From: Actinomortierella ambigua
Lineage: Eukaryota > Mortierellomycota > Mortierellomycetes > Mortierellales > Mortierellaceae
Direction of reading: 5' to 3'
Length of the DNA stretch: 64,000 bases
NCBI GenBank assembly: GCA_016098155.1
Contig: JAAAJB010000067.1
Coordinates: 24,320 to 88,319 of the forward strand
In this document: positions 23,301 through 35,200 of the stretch, one piece after another
How positions within the stretch are numbered: the stretch's first letter is position 1
How the letters are laid out: the number at the start of each line of letters is the position of its first letter
Made by a program: the position numbers and the translations under genes
The notes under the pieces: model-generated
Told to the model about the DNA's origin: nothing
Databases searched by the model: none
Seen by the model: the letters and a program-made list of their open reading frames with translations, nothing else

Positions 23301-26071
23301 GTGGATCATACTTGGCAGGCAACAACGGTGACGAACCACAGACTGGCACCCTTCAGGACTTGATTCAGCAACAGCCGACGCTCAAAGGGTTAGTAAGGCA
23401 GCAGAAGGACAGTTGTGATGTGCCACAAGACGTTCCAGTGAGGTCGTACTATGCCAGCCCCAGTCCCATCAATCCAGGCCAGACAATCAAGTTCAGCACC
23501 TACATTGACGATCCAGCGTCGGACATTCTGTTTGAGATCTCAAAGCAGCCAAATTTGCCGCTCCTGTTCACGACCCTGAATGTTTGGGAGGGCTTTATGA
23601 ATATGTACTGGCGAGCGGACCATGGGCTAACCGACAACACATGGGATGGCAACTCCTCGACCTCGTCTCCCTGGCCAGCAGACTACAAAAAGTCTCCGTT
23701 GGACGGGCCAGTAATCACGGACCAGGGGGCTCTCAACACCAGCCAGCTATATAGCCGATGGTCGCGGTACTCAGGGCTCGACTCCAGTGTATCAATGTCA
23801 GCCATCCGGACGAATGAATCACAGATTCGCTTCTATGCCAACGACCCTCGCCGATTCTCTGGATACTACGTTTATTCGTTGACGAACACACACGACACCC
23901 ACATCACGTTCTCGATTCAAGTGACGCCACTCGAGCACTCGCCCCCAACAGTGAACGAGAAGGGCAACGGCTTCAGTATGACGATGCTGGCGTTTTTCAT
24001 GGCGGGCTTCATTCTTGCAGTCATTCTACTGGTCCTTCTGGCACGCAAGATCCGGAGGTTGATCGAGGAGCGGGACCAATCGCATCAGGCTGCTGAGATG
24101 CTCCGTGCCATGGACGACGATGACGATGACCAAGCCAGTGGACATGGCGACGGTGGTCGTGGAGGTGCAACAGCTATTGAGATGAATGGTCTTCGACTAC
24201 GCAAGAAGCCACTTTATCGGGTTGTCGTTGGCGTTCAGGACCTCACTCAGGTGGACAAAAGTCACCTAGAGCAGGCAAAAGGCTTTCGACAGCGGAAAAA
24301 GGCATCTTTCGCAGCCTTCAAAGATGACGCGCTGGCGCAGTCACTATCATCATTACGGTCACCAACCAGGTCCAACTCTATAACGAGTCCGCCCACACGA
24401 CACAAGTCGATCGCCCAGGCAGGGAGAGCTAGGACGGAGCCTGCTGTTTCGTTTGAGCAGCTGCCGATGCCTGATGATGGGCATGTAGAAGGGCTTGCCG
24501 TCAGGAATGCAAGTGATGGCCAGGATCCCGCAAAGGAGGAGAAAACGTCGGTTGTTGGAATGCTGTCACGTTCGTTGAGCCGGCGCCTGAGCCGCAATTC
24601 CCCGACCCGGAGAGAAGATGAGTCTGGTATTGCACCAGAAGACAGACCGACGCAGCTTTCTCGCAACTCATCTACGACCGGCTGGAACCTCAACCCCGCA
24701 GGACGCGTGGCCTCGCTCCGGCGCACTCGGGAGGAACTTCGTGTTCGCAAAGAAGAACGAGAGGGACTCACGGGTTCTGGAGATGAGGGCAAAGACGAGT
24801 TGTATGGAGCACGAGGCCACAGCTCGGAGAGCGATCGGGGTATTGTGGATCTCAGCCAACTGCCAAAGGGACCACATCATCGACCACCACCCACACGCCC
24901 AAAGCTGCCCACGGATGATTTGTCCAATGTCTACCGCAGGAGGAACCCAGCTAGGGTCCAGCCCATTTCGATTGAGCCGATCCCATTTCATGGCGGCCTT
25001 GTGCCACGGACACATGCCAACTTGCAGCGGTACCAGCGTCACCTACAGCGTCAACATGCCTACGAGGAGCGATTGCGACGCGTGGCATCTCCTCCCTCAG
25101 TAGCCTCTTCAACCGCCGCCACAGGCAGGGTCACTCGACGACTGCAGCCCCCTCCAGGACCACAGCGGTCGACCACTTCACTGAACTCTACATCGTCGCT
25201 TCAAGGCCTACGCCACTCACTCTCACGGACTCTTCTTCGCTCACTAGCCAACAATGCGAACGGCTCCCGAGAAGACGGGTCACGTGTTTCCTTTGATGCC
25301 TCTGTAGGCGGCGTCGCAGGATCGACAACCTCAGTGACGGACAAGGAAGAAACGGCGCGTCGACTCCGCCAGGTCAAATCGTCGGATTCGTTACGCCAGG
25401 TTCAGAGGGCAGCGAGCATTATGTCGGGACGGAACTATCCTGCTGCTGCGCGACGCGATAGCAGTCGATCGAATCTAGCGTTGAAAACGCCCTTGTCCGG
25501 TGCAGGGACGAAGGAGTTTGCAGACCATAGTCTTTCTGGATCGCCACCGCGAGACAAGATAACCGCGGAGATGGGTACCGATAGGAGTGAGCAAAGTCGT
25601 GTCGCCAATGCCACGGCCGCCAAGGACCACAGCCGTCACCCTTATAGTCACTCACCACCGCGAGCCGCGACAACAGATGTCGAACGAGTGCGAATTCCTC
25701 GCATGACAGAGCAAGGACGAGAGATGGCCATCTTGCGACATTCGTCGAGTAAGCAACAGCAAGAATTTGAGCCAGGACCTCTTGTGGCTGTCAACATTCT
25801 GATTGTATTCCCTGGAGATGAAGGATCGCGACGGGTGATGCACCAGGGCGAGTTGGAGGCCAGACAAAAGGCAAAGAAGTTTGACAAACTGCAACAACAG
25901 CAGCAACAGAGCAGTGGCATGGATGATACCCTGTACGATAGCGAACGACGACTACCACCCATGGCGATCGGAACAACATTCTTGCCAGACCCCGTTCGCT
26001 GGTGGGCGCATCGCGCCTACCAGCACAAGGACCAGCGAAGACAGGCACGTCAGGTCCAGAAGACCTTGTAA
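20336..26071 (+). CDS. Attractin/MEGF8-like single-pass receptor: CUB, EGF-like, Kelch propeller, PSI-like, TM, long tail
   Basis: Six exons (20336-20846, 20946-21216, 21364-21551, 21696-21791, 21917-23080, 23196-26071) give 1701 residues. A signal sequence (SLLLWTIVLLASCLRAG) leads into a disordered region. Next comes a CUB domain, about residues 198-323 (CTWTVQTVN, RYVVALGFTNNFQLVCG, MDYLTLYDGDDTG, YGFTAQWSSVS). A short Cys-rich EGF/laminin-type module follows (CDVCVG, CNNFKCQCIG, PVCE), then six Kelch-type blades (MVYITGGID, NLYIFGGMY, TLYVFGGTD, SIYYFGGTT, YVVMFGGM, AFIFGGFDG). A PSI-like cysteine cluster (CMYCNRKPYCSFVDGLCLF) precedes a beta-rich membrane-proximal region and one membrane helix at about 1005-1026 (FFMAGFILAVILLVLLA). 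The cytoplasmic tail of about 675 residues is Ser/Arg-rich and disordered, with a possible short beta motif near its end (LVAVNILIVFPGDEG). This is the domain order of animal attractins. Exon borders fall at domain borders, as expected for a real mosaic gene. The ligand is unknown. Confidence 0.88.
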
Positions 26072-26108
26072 CATATTCATCTCACTCTATTTCCTTCCCA
26101 ACCATACC

Positions 26109-26114
26109 AATAAA
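26109..26114 (+). terminator. Candidate poly(A) signal of the attractin-like gene
   Basis: AATAAA 38 nt after the stop codon at 26071, on the coding strand. Confidence 0.5.
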
Positions 26115-26249
26115 TTTTCATGATCTCGAAAAATCAATGTATGGTGATGAGGGGGCTCAGATCACCCACACCATCAGTCCCCTTCCCATGGCTGGACCCA
26201 CGGGTCTTTTTTTTTCCTCTTTCTGTTTCAATTATTGCAAAGGATGCCT

Positions 26250-27678
26250 CTAGTCTCGACGTTGTGGGGTTGGGTATCTATCGGGATTGAGGACAAAGGC
26301 GACGCCACGTTGGTTCGACCGAGAGACCTCTCTGGCCTGAATGAGCACGCCCAAGTATTCGTTGCAACGCTGTCGTGTCACGCCTGAGACCGCTGTCAAG
26401 TCCGGTAATGCCTGTCCTTGCTCATGCTCCTCCAGTGAGGCCATGATCGCTACGAGCACACTCCGGTGCGGCTCTTCTCGGTACTTGAGTGGCAATCGGT
26501 CCAACATCCGCTTCATCACTACCCGACCCTTCACCTTGCGTACTTGGCCAGCCACGCCTACGCGCGATGTAGATACCATATTTGATGATGAGGAGGAGGA
26601 CGAGGGTAGGGCTCTGCCCGTGCGTGCCCGCATCGCACCAGATTGTTGTTGGGTGGAGGAAGAAGATGGTGTGACGGGGCGGATCGGCCGTGACAAGCCA
26701 GGACGCGAGCTCGGTCTTCCTTGGGTAGCCCCTCCAGTGCGCGGGATTCGACTCCTCGAAGAAGATGCAAAGGGCGACGAGTTGTCTGCCTCGAGTCGTC
26801 TTTGTGCCGCCAGTTGCCGTTGGTGCTCTTCCATGGCGAGACGTTCCTGTTCTCTTCTCTCTGCCACTCGCTGCTGCTCCAACTCGAACTGTTGCTGTCG
26901 GATTCGTTCCAGTTCCTTTTGTTGCTCCTGCATTAGTTCCATTTCTAGCAAATAGTGATAAAGGGAAGAGGCGTCAGCCGGAGGGGGGGGGGAGCGATGA
27001 GAAAGGAGCTTCTTCCACAAAGAAACAAGATTATGGAGGCAGTGAATGCAAACATAAAAAATAGTGCTTAAAAAAACGCGCTTTACCTCGCTCGCGTTGT
27101 TCTTGTCGCTCAAAAGATTCCTTGGTGGGTGCCTCTGTCCACTCAATGTTGGACGCATTCATCTTGAGTCCAAAGAGCAGCGCGCCAAAAGACTCGTTAA
27201 AGTTGGCCAAGTCCATGTGGATTGTGGCCACGGCCGTCATCTTGTCCACAAGTTGGTTCATCGCGTCGCACAACCGGTCGAGTGGCTGGTCATCCAGCAT
27301 CACTGCTGTGGACAAACTCGCTTTTGCCCCTGTGGGTCCAGAGTCCATCGTTGCATATCCACTCATGCCCTTTACTACTGTTGCTGCTGCTGTTGCTGCT
27401 GATTCGGGTCCGGAAGAGGCTTCGCCACTGCTGTTCAGCTCGCCACCTCGTCGACTGTCGGACCACGTCTTGTCAAACCCCGGGAATGAGGTTGGCGCTG
27501 ATGTGACGCCCTCCGCTGCATCTCTCCTCATCGACTGCCTCCATGTACCCAATTCTGATCCTTGTCCATTCGCATTAGTGGTGGCCCCAGTCCCCAGAGA
27601 GCGCCTGAAGAGCATGGAAGGCAAGATGCGCGACTTGCGCCTTGGAGTTTTGCTCCCATCCATGAGAAAGTCGGTCAT
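26250..27678 (-). CDS. DAM1: DASH/Dam1 kinetochore complex subunit Dam1 with a winged-helix-like C-terminus
   Basis: Dam1 is the microtubule- and Aurora-B-regulated subunit of the DASH ring coupling kinetochores to spindle microtubules. Two exons (27678-27087, 26944-26250) give 428 residues. After a Ser/Thr-rich N-terminus with basic sites (TPRRKSR, MRRDAAE), residues about 140-200 carry the family core: LDRLCDAMNQLVDKM, IHMDLANFNESFGALLFG, LKMNASNIEWTEAPTKESF. A long Gln/Glu/Arg coiled coil follows (EQQKELERIRQQQFELEQQR), then an Arg/Ser linker. The last about 90 residues look folded (MKRMLDRLPLKYREEPHRS, VSGVTRQRCNEYLGVLI, RSNQRGVAFVLNPDRYP) and read as a winged helix-turn-helix. Yeast Dam1 (343 residues) has no such domain that I know of. 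Exon 1 ends G and exon 2 starts AA, giving E at the join inside the coiled coil. The gene shares a 345 bp spacer with the F-box gene. Confidence 0.88.
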
Positions 27679-28023
27679 GTTGGTGGACGTGGAAACGATG
27701 TGCTGTGATCGATGCGCGAGGTCTCAGAGGTCGGTAGTAGAGCAGTCACTTCGCTCGCTCGCCGGGCTCACTGTGGATGTGTCTTTACAACTTGTGTGGA
27801 AGGTCCTTTGGTCGCATGAGAGGATAAGGGCCCCATCCCTTCGTTCAGAGTGCACGTTAGTGACTCAGTGTTATTCATCCGCTACAACGTCGACCTTTGC
27901 GCCTATTTTTTTTTTCGGTTGCACCCCAAGTGGCGGCTGAAAGTTGCACAGGCATCGCAGAGTTGCACTGACCCTCGCATATTTATTCGCTCCTCCACTC
28001 TCCATTGGACATCAAATTCTCGA
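27679..28023. promoter_or_regulatory. Bidirectional promoter between DAM1 and the F-box/LRR gene
   Basis: A 345 bp spacer between two divergent start codons. No other gene fits. A frame on plus stays open upstream of 28024 without an ATG, so the F-box start is set at the first ATG. Confidence 0.5.
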
Positions 28024-29742
28024 ATGAGCTTGCAACCCGGTCCATTGCAGCCCTACGGTGAGGCGACTCCTAGTCCACCACCCCGAACAACCAACTCAAA
28101 ACCCGTCGATGACTGCGAGAGCAACCCTGTGCCTCCGCTCTGTCGGACGGATCAAGTAGGGCTCGCAACTCTGCCGCCAGAGCTGCAGCTCGAGATTGCT
28201 ATGCACTTGCGTTGGCCAGACATATCCTTTGCAGCATCCTCCCTAAATCCGACTCCGTTCACCTTACACCTTCACCCACACACTCTACAGCACTCCCCTC
28301 CTTCGTCCGAGCGACACCTGCTCAAGCTTCGGCTCGTCAGTCGCGACCTCGGCAACCTCGTCGCTCTCTCGCCATCCTTTTGGCACGAGATCCACTTTAA
28401 CAGGAGGACCTATCTTCGACCGCTATCGTTATCATCTTCTTCATCTTCTTCATCATCATCGCCTCTGCGTCTTGTGATGAGACCTTCGCATGATCATAGC
28501 ACAGCCCCGCCCCCGCGGTCTTTCCACGGCATCGACTCGGACGCCAACATTGTGCAGGCCCATCCTCAGAGCTGGGTCAGTGCAGTGTCACAGCAGCCAA
28601 GCGAAAGGAAAGCTCATCTCGATGGCACAGAAGGACCAATATCGTCTATCGTCCCTAAATCGCTGGATGTCCTTTGGCATGAAAGGACAACATCATTTAT
28701 TCAATTCATGAGACACCTCGCCTCTATACCCGAGACAGCAGAGGGCGTGCACCAAGTGATCGTTGAGGATATTGCCGACGAGACTTTGGTCCAAGCACTC
28801 TGGAAGGTGCTTGTCGGCATGCCTGATCTCAAGGAGTTTAGTTTGAAGTGGTCTTTTGGTTTTGTGTCCTTGCTGGGTCAGGTGTTGCTACCGATGGGGG
28901 AAAGTTCAAACGAAGGAGCGACGCCACATCAGCAGCAGCAGTTCCATGGGATGGCGCCACCGTGGCGCCATCTCACGCGCTTGGATCTGACAGGGTCGGT
29001 CCTGCTACGTGATATCCGAGGTATACGCGATGTGATGCCAGCCTTGACGGAGGTGGTCCTTGAGGGCTGTCACGGCATTGATGACTTTCGACCTTTGGTG
29101 CGGGTTGGTTACTTTGCCAATGGGTTCTCTCAACACCAACCAAGTAAGGTGTTCGAGGAAAACGGTCTTCCCCAAAGGTCCAACTTGCAGACCCTAGTCC
29201 TATCGCAGACGAAGCTGGACGACAGTGATCTGATTGAACTCGTAACATTCTCGCCAAACCTCCGTGAGCTCCGACTCGAACAGTGTTATAAGCTGACCAT
29301 TGTTTCTCTGATCGCCCTTGGTGTACGCCTGACAACATCAACATCAACGACAACAACAACAGCACCACCATCAACAATACCGTCTCCGCCGCCTCTGCCA
29401 CACCTGCACCCTTCTGGACAAGCATCAGGCCCTCCAGCTACTCCGCCCTGCGACCAGCACAACAACTCTACACTTACCACCACGACGACGACCACCACCA
29501 CCAATCCCAACGTCCCAGCGGTCTCCATCTGCCCAAATCTCCGGGTCCTGTCACTCAAGGGCTGCTGGGACCTGGATGATTACGGGGTGCGCGCTTTAAT
29601 CGGTTGCCCACACCTGGAGATGCTCAATATCCGCGGCCTGCGCCGTGTGCGCGAGGAGACGATCGACTGGCTGCACAATCAAGGCGTCCCATTACGCAAG
29701 GCCTTGGGTCCACTTGGGCATTGGCGTCATTTTCAAGCCTGA
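28024..29742 (+). CDS. F-box and leucine-rich-repeat protein
   Basis: A single exon of 572 residues. An F-box lies near the N-terminus: LATLPPELQLEIAMHL, and after an inserted Pro/His-rich loop LRLVSRDLGNLVALSPSFW. Between residues 100 and 270 is a Ser-run and linker. The second half has LRR-type segments: LTRLDLTGSVLLRDIRGI, LTEVVLEGCHGIDDFRPL, LQTLVLSQTKLDDSDLIEL, LRELRLEQCYKLTIVSLI, LRVLSLKGCWDLDDYGV, LEMLNIRGLRRVREETI. A Thr/Pro low-complexity loop (rich in ACAACA codons) interrupts the repeats. F-box/LRR proteins are substrate receptors of SCF ubiquitin ligases; the target is not predictable. The first in-frame ATG at 28024 gives MSLQPGPLQPYG; upstream sequence in frame lacks an ATG. Confidence 0.85.
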   Translation: MSLQPGPLQPYGEATPSPPPRTTNSKPVDDCESNPVPPLCRTDQVGLATLPPELQLEIAMHLRWPDISFAASSLNPTPFTLHLHPHTLQHSPPSSERHLLKLRLVSRDLGNLVALSPSFWHEIHFNRRTYLRPLSLSSSSSSSSSSPLRLVMRPSHDHSTAPPPRSFHGIDSDANIVQAHPQSWVSAVSQQPSERKAHLDGTEGPISSIVPKSLDVLWHERTTSFIQFMRHLASIPETAEGVHQVIVEDIADETLVQALWKVLVGMPDLKEFSLKWSFGFVSLLGQVLLPMGESSNEGATPHQQQQFHGMAPPWRHLTRLDLTGSVLLRDIRGIRDVMPALTEVVLEGCHGIDDFRPLVRVGYFANGFSQHQPSKVFEENGLPQRSNLQTLVLSQTKLDDSDLIELVTFSPNLRELRLEQCYKLTIVSLIALGVRLTTSTSTTTTTAPPSTIPSPPPLPHLHPSGQASGPPATPPCDQHNNSTLTTTTTTTTTNPNVPAVSICPNLRVLSLKGCWDLDDYGVRALIGCPHLEMLNIRGLRRVREETIDWLHNQGVPLRKALGPLGHWRHFQA

Positions 29743-29799
29743 GCCCCCCCCCCCATTTACGCACACCCCACACACGCTACGAGGTGTACGTCCTCACAA

Positions 29800-29805
29800 A
29801 ATAAA
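29800..29805 (+). terminator. Candidate poly(A) signal of the F-box/LRR gene
   Basis: AATAAA 58 nt after the stop at 29742. The 228 bp between this gene and the convergent farnesyltransferase gene hold no other feature. Confidence 0.45.
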
Positions 29806-29970
29806 AGGAAAGCTAGAAAGAGAGCAAAGACAGAGAAATACCGTAAAATAAAAATAGTAAACAGCATGTGTTTAATGCTGAAGGTGCGAGTTAGGAAAAC
29901 AAAAGAAAGCAAGAGAACGGACGGGGGTATTCTTCGGCAAAAGCAGTGAAGTTGAGGACAAGCAGGGATA

Positions 29971-31475
29971 TCAAACAGCAATAAGTTGCAGCTGGCTCTT
30001 GCGCCAGTTCCAATACTTGGCTCGAATAGTGTCCACTTTGTCAGCCAGCATGGTCACCGAAGCCCTGGCTTTCTCCAGTGCTTCCGCATTGGTGGATGCT
30101 TCATCCCTGGATCGCTTAGCCTCCTCCTCATAAATGTCCACGAGCGTCGAGTGAACAAAGGGCGAGAAGTTGGCGCGCGGCTGTTCAATCAATGTCTCGC
30201 AGAAAACCTTCACCTCCGAAATAGGGTGCTTGACCTTGTTCAGAATTCTAATGAATAGGAGAGGAAATGAGATAGAGAGAGAGAGAGAGCAAAAATTAGA
30301 CAGTGGTCTTAAGAGACCTTATCTCATGCCAGCTTGTCATTCTAAAGCCTCCATATTTTGAAGGTACCCTGTGAGATAAACCCATGGACTCTCGTTGTTG
30401 GGCGTTCTTTCGATCTTGGATTTTGCGTAGCTACAGGGGTTGAGAGGATTGTTCAAAGTGCAATTAGATGTCTGATCTCCAAGAGGCGTTCTCCAATTCA
30501 GCTCGTAATCCATAAAGTCACATACTTGATCTCACGCTCGATCACCTCCTCTGTCAAATCCTCAGGGCCTTCAGAGACGATGTAGAAGCGCTGGTTCCAG
30601 GCAGAGTTATTGCGAACGTCCACTGTGATGAGATCCTCGAGGTACGAAAACTCGTTCTTCCACCAGGGGCCATGTCCGAAATGACGCAATACCCACTGGC
30701 GGTACGACCATGCATGATAGTTTTTCGAGTCCTCACGCAGGGCTTCTGCAATGAAATCAAGCTCCTTCTTCACCAAGGTGTTGAGATGTTCTTGGAACGC
30801 GGTGGGAAGAGTGCTGTAAGGTGGAATGACCACCGAATTTCCTGGGGATCTCGATTTTTTCTCTGTTTCCGCCGGGGAGGAAGAGGTATCGATGCCTTCG
30901 CTTGCGAGAAGCTTGCCCGATAGGTGGTCCACCACGACTTGACGGTGATGCCAGATTTGATATGATTTGAGGTGTTCAATCGCCATCTCGCCATTCCATT
31001 CCAGCTCCTCGGTCATATCTTTGTCCAAAGCCTTCAACAGCGTTTGACGGTAATACCTAAGTGAAAATAAAAAAAAAAGAAAAAAAAGAGGTGAGCTACG
31101 ATTGCCTCGGACTTGGATTGACGACGCCTAGGGAATAAAATATGTGCAGGTATTGTTTTTACCAGACAGTGTAATGAGAAGGACTGAGCTCGATAATCAT
31201 CTTGGTGAGCTCCAGAGCACGCTCACTTATTTCATTTTTTTGGGTCAGAGCGCGCAAGTAGCCCATGGCAGTGGAATCTATTAGTATTAGAGGCACAAGC
31301 TCATTAGTGCACACGCGCTAATTAGCAGCATGTTACTCCACCTCCTGAAACATATGAACATACATTCCTCGCTATATGCGATGGGTACAAGCGGGTTAGG
31401 GCCGTCATCTTGCGGAACAGGAGTGACATCGGCCCATTGTTGGGACTCAAAGAACGAAGCTTCAGTGTCAGACAT
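29971..31475 (-). CDS. RAM2: Protein farnesyltransferase/geranylgeranyltransferase type I alpha subunit
   Basis: The shared alpha subunit that, with either beta subunit, prenylates CaaX proteins such as Ras and Rho in the cytosol. Five exons (31475-31364, 31277-31163, 31056-30526, 30430-30368, 30247-29971) give 365 residues, close to the human 379. PPTA repeats are plain: LELSPSHYTVWYYRQTLL-type, KSYQIWHHRQVVVDHL, NYHAWSYRQWVLRHFG, NNSAWNQRFYIV, NNESPWVYLTGIL. Repeat four is split by the 63-nt exon 4, whose donor sits inside GGGTACC. Using that donor restores LTGILNKVKHPISEV, whereas reading straight on meets a stop. The C-terminal helix (VDTIRAKYWNWRKSQL) matches the family. An insert of about 25 residues, Ser/Glu-rich, lies between repeats two and three. 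The gene is divergent from the ITFG2-like gene. Confidence 0.94.
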
Positions 31476-32234
31476 GACTGATGAATGCGTGAATGAGTTG
31501 TGGAGGGGAATGTGAAGGAGGGTTCGGCGCGCGCCCTCAAAATATCTGAGTTTTTGTACGTTAAAAGTGCTTCACACTTCACACAGAGAAAGATGCCATC
31601 TTGGTGAGTGTCCAGCAGACCCGTTCTGGGACGCCATCGTTGTCGAGTCTTCGGCTTGTTGCTGTTCGCTTCCCTACACCTCCTTGACCATGTGGTGGAG
31701 CTATCCACCAGTCATCACATTCTTTACTCGCGTAGGGCTGAGAAGGAGAACAACGGAAGCGAGTCTTTAGAGACTTTGTAGATAGATTCTTTTATAATCC
31801 GCCATCGATTTTGCTTCGTTTTCGTCTTCGATCACAAGGAACACCTACATAACACTGGACAGGCGCCTTTTATCTCCTCAGTGCATCCTGGGACGGATCC
31901 CTTATTCTTCATGGGACCTTGCAATTGCGTTCAACTCTAACGCGTGCAACGAGAATCTGGTCTTGTGTAGTGATCAATGGTGCCTCGGTGCTATTGCGCA
32001 CTGTCAAATACATACGAGACAAAGGTATATCGAGTAGTACTAAAGCTTGCTTCTGTCTCTCCATCCTTTGCCCCAGAATACGGTCACCCCATTTTCTAAG
32101 TGAGTATTCTGCACTCAAGCTTCCAGCAGAGCAAGTGTGACTTGCTGGGGAGCAGAAATAGAGGGGATTGTCATTCGCCAGGGTTTTGGATTTGAAGCTC
32201 CTCTCGCACAAAAGTCCCTTCACATCCATCTGAG
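31476..32234. promoter_or_regulatory. Shared upstream region of RAM2 and the ITFG2-like gene
   Basis: A 759 bp spacer between divergent starts. Short frames are present on both strands, but none is supported. It presumably holds both promoters; I see no clear TATA box or repeated operator. Confidence 0.5.
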
Positions 32235-35200
32235 ATGCCTTCCATTCGTCATGTGTCGCTCGTGCAGAAGCTGAGGTGGCATGTCACGGGCAACATCTCT
32301 CCTACAGCATTCGCTATTGGCGACGTGGACGGCAATGGAGTAAGGACATGAGTCGTCACTACTGACCGACGAACCTAATCAGGCGACTAGCGAGACTGAC
32401 AGTACAGGTGTTGGCTCGTTCTTCCCGTTTTCTGTACGCAATAGGACAATGAGTTTGTCATTGGCAACCTCGTCGGAGAGCTATTCGTTTTTAAGGGCAA
32501 CCATCCGGAAGGATTACCATGGCTGACCTGCAAAGGCCTTGGAACTGTATGAAACTGCATTTTAGCTGTACAATGGAGATGTCTTGGGCCTGTATTGTAA
32601 TCCGCGTATGTCTCGCTTACTCTGTCGCTCTCTTTCGCTCACTGTCTGGCGGAGGTCCAATAGATTACCGCCGTGGCAATAGGTGATATCCGCAACTGGG
32701 GCAGGAATTCGGTAGTGGTCATTAGTGCAGAAGGACTATGCCATATTTTTGATATCTCGGGAATCGAAGACGACCCCCACATCCAGGTGCAACATGGTGG
32801 AGACGGTCATGGCAGTGCCGTTGGAGATATGGCGGGATCCGGGCGACAGCTCACAGTACCGGCAACACCCAACCTGCGACCCGTTCCTGATCATCATCAC
32901 CATAACCGTTATCATGGTCAGCATCATAATCATCACCATCACCAGAGCCATCACAGCCAGTCGCTTGCGCACGCTACACCTCCAGTACCCCACTATGCAG
33001 GAGGCTTGCAAGGTAGTGCGACCCCGCGCCAAAACTCTACCCATTCATCTTTCCACCAACACACAGTGTTTATGCCATCGTCATCATCTACTACGCCGAT
33101 TCACACACCAAGCATTGGATCCAATAGTCGGCGCGGTTCGGAAGCTGCCTCAGGTCCTGGTAGTGCAGGTGCTACAGGCTCTACCATGGCAGGTTCGGCG
33201 CGCACAACGTCTGCCATGCTTGCCGGACTTATAGGAACGCCTTTGCCTACAACAACAACATCATCGACTCTGCTGACCTCCACGGCATCCTCTTCCGTTA
33301 CAGTGACAGCTGGGGCCCATCCCCCATCCCTCACAGCAGGACCACACCTTGGCGGACAACACTCTCCACAGATCGCGCATCAGCATACAGGGCGAAGCAT
33401 CAACTCCAGTTCGAGCACGACACCCCTTCTACGACCTCAGTTAGTAGTGATGCCAGCCTCCTCACCTGCGTTAAATGGTCAGTCAGGCAACCTCTCGCCG
33501 TCCACATCGACGCGTGCAGCCACAATCGCGACGATGCCACATTCATCCTCTCTGCAGAGCCAGCACCAGCAGCTACCACCCCATCCATACTCATCCGCCC
33601 AACAGGCTGGGTCTTCACAACACCAGCAACCACAACCACTGTCCCAGCAGGCACAGCAAAGAGGATCCATTAGTTTCGCAAATGCATCCAGGGCGTCAAG
33701 CCCCGGTGTCGTCGTTGGCTCCGAGACACCTCGCTGGCGGTTCGTGAACGGTCGACGTGTTCTTGAGAAACCTAATCTGACGCTTCCTGTCCCCGTCAAC
33801 ATTAATCGTGCTCAGATTGCAGACATTGGTAAGTGACACCACGTACACGCGACATTTGTGAACTTGACTAAACTGGGTGAATTGTTTCATTCTGTCTTAC
33901 TTTCATTTGTTCGCTGACGATCTCTGTGACGAATTAGATGGCGATGGGATAAACGAGCTGGTACTAGCGCGCACAGATAGGATCCTCCACTCGTACGCTC
34001 TTCATGTGGGCCGGGCTCCATCACCACCTCTGGCAAATCAAAATGGTGGCGTTGGCCACTCTCGCAAGAGCACGATGGCGTCAGTTTCTACCACACGTCA
34101 AAACACCTCCGGAACGACAGGAGCGGCAGGAGCAGAGACAACAGCAGGTGGCCATCATCCAACCCCATCACTCACAGGATCTCATTCAGAAGGCACTCAT
34201 GCGCTCAACTTTATGAGGCTGCTGAGTCGTACTAGCTCCATCTCGACCCTCGACAGCAATGGACTCTTGTCACCTGTCGAAGAGCGCCGTGAGACGACCA
34301 TTCACTATCCTTCGATTACATCTGCAGGGCGTGCGTATGCTACCATGACTGGCGTTAGTCCGGGAGCGTCAGTTGGCAGCGAGCAACAACAGCAGTCATC
34401 GTCCTCGATGAACAAGTCATCGCAGCAGCAGCAGCCACCAGTGGTGGCGTCGAGGCTGATTCTCGTGGAGAAGAAGCGATGGGCGTTGGATGGCCAGATC
34501 CACTGCCTATCCGTGTCGACAGACAGCGAGACGGGGATGCCACTGCTTCTGATTGCGCAACCGGGGCTAAACTTTGTGATGATTGACCACAAGGGTACCA
34601 TTATCAGGCCGCCAAACCAGGTTGTACGGGACACAAAATCACTGAGCAATCTCGGTGCACCGGATACGCCGACAAAGTCTCTTGGCAGTGGGGATGTCGC
34701 GACGGATATTGTCTGCGCCACCTATTACGAGGGCCACAACGGCAGTGGGAAGCCGAAGAACGTGATTGGCTTGATGTCTATGGATGGTGTGCTGGCGCTT
34801 CATGACATGAAGCAGCAAACGGCACGAGTGCATGACCTGGATTCAACACACAAGATTTTTGGATTCTCCAAGCTCAATTTTGAAAGACGGCAACAGCAGG
34901 CGCATGAAAATCATCAGCATCACCATCATTCACGACGGCATCAGCATCCACGAACCAAAGGAGGGGACAAGGCTGATCGCGACCCGTTTGATCTTTCGGA
35001 CTCATCCGACTCGGACGATGATGATGACGTCCATGGTGGCTATGGTAGGAGTGCGGAGCGACTGTCGAGTCTGAAATATTCTCCGCGTCACCGGCGTGAA
35101 TATGAGCGACTCAAGAAGCGGGCGAAGCAGCAGCAACAACAAGGAGGCGCACTGATCGACCAGATTCTCGAGGACGACGAGGGTCCAATAGGCAGCTTTT

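Noticed and set aside
26109..26240. A small separate gene between the attractin-like and DAM1 stops
   Set aside because: Only 178 bp of 3' flank with a poly(A) signal; frames are chance.
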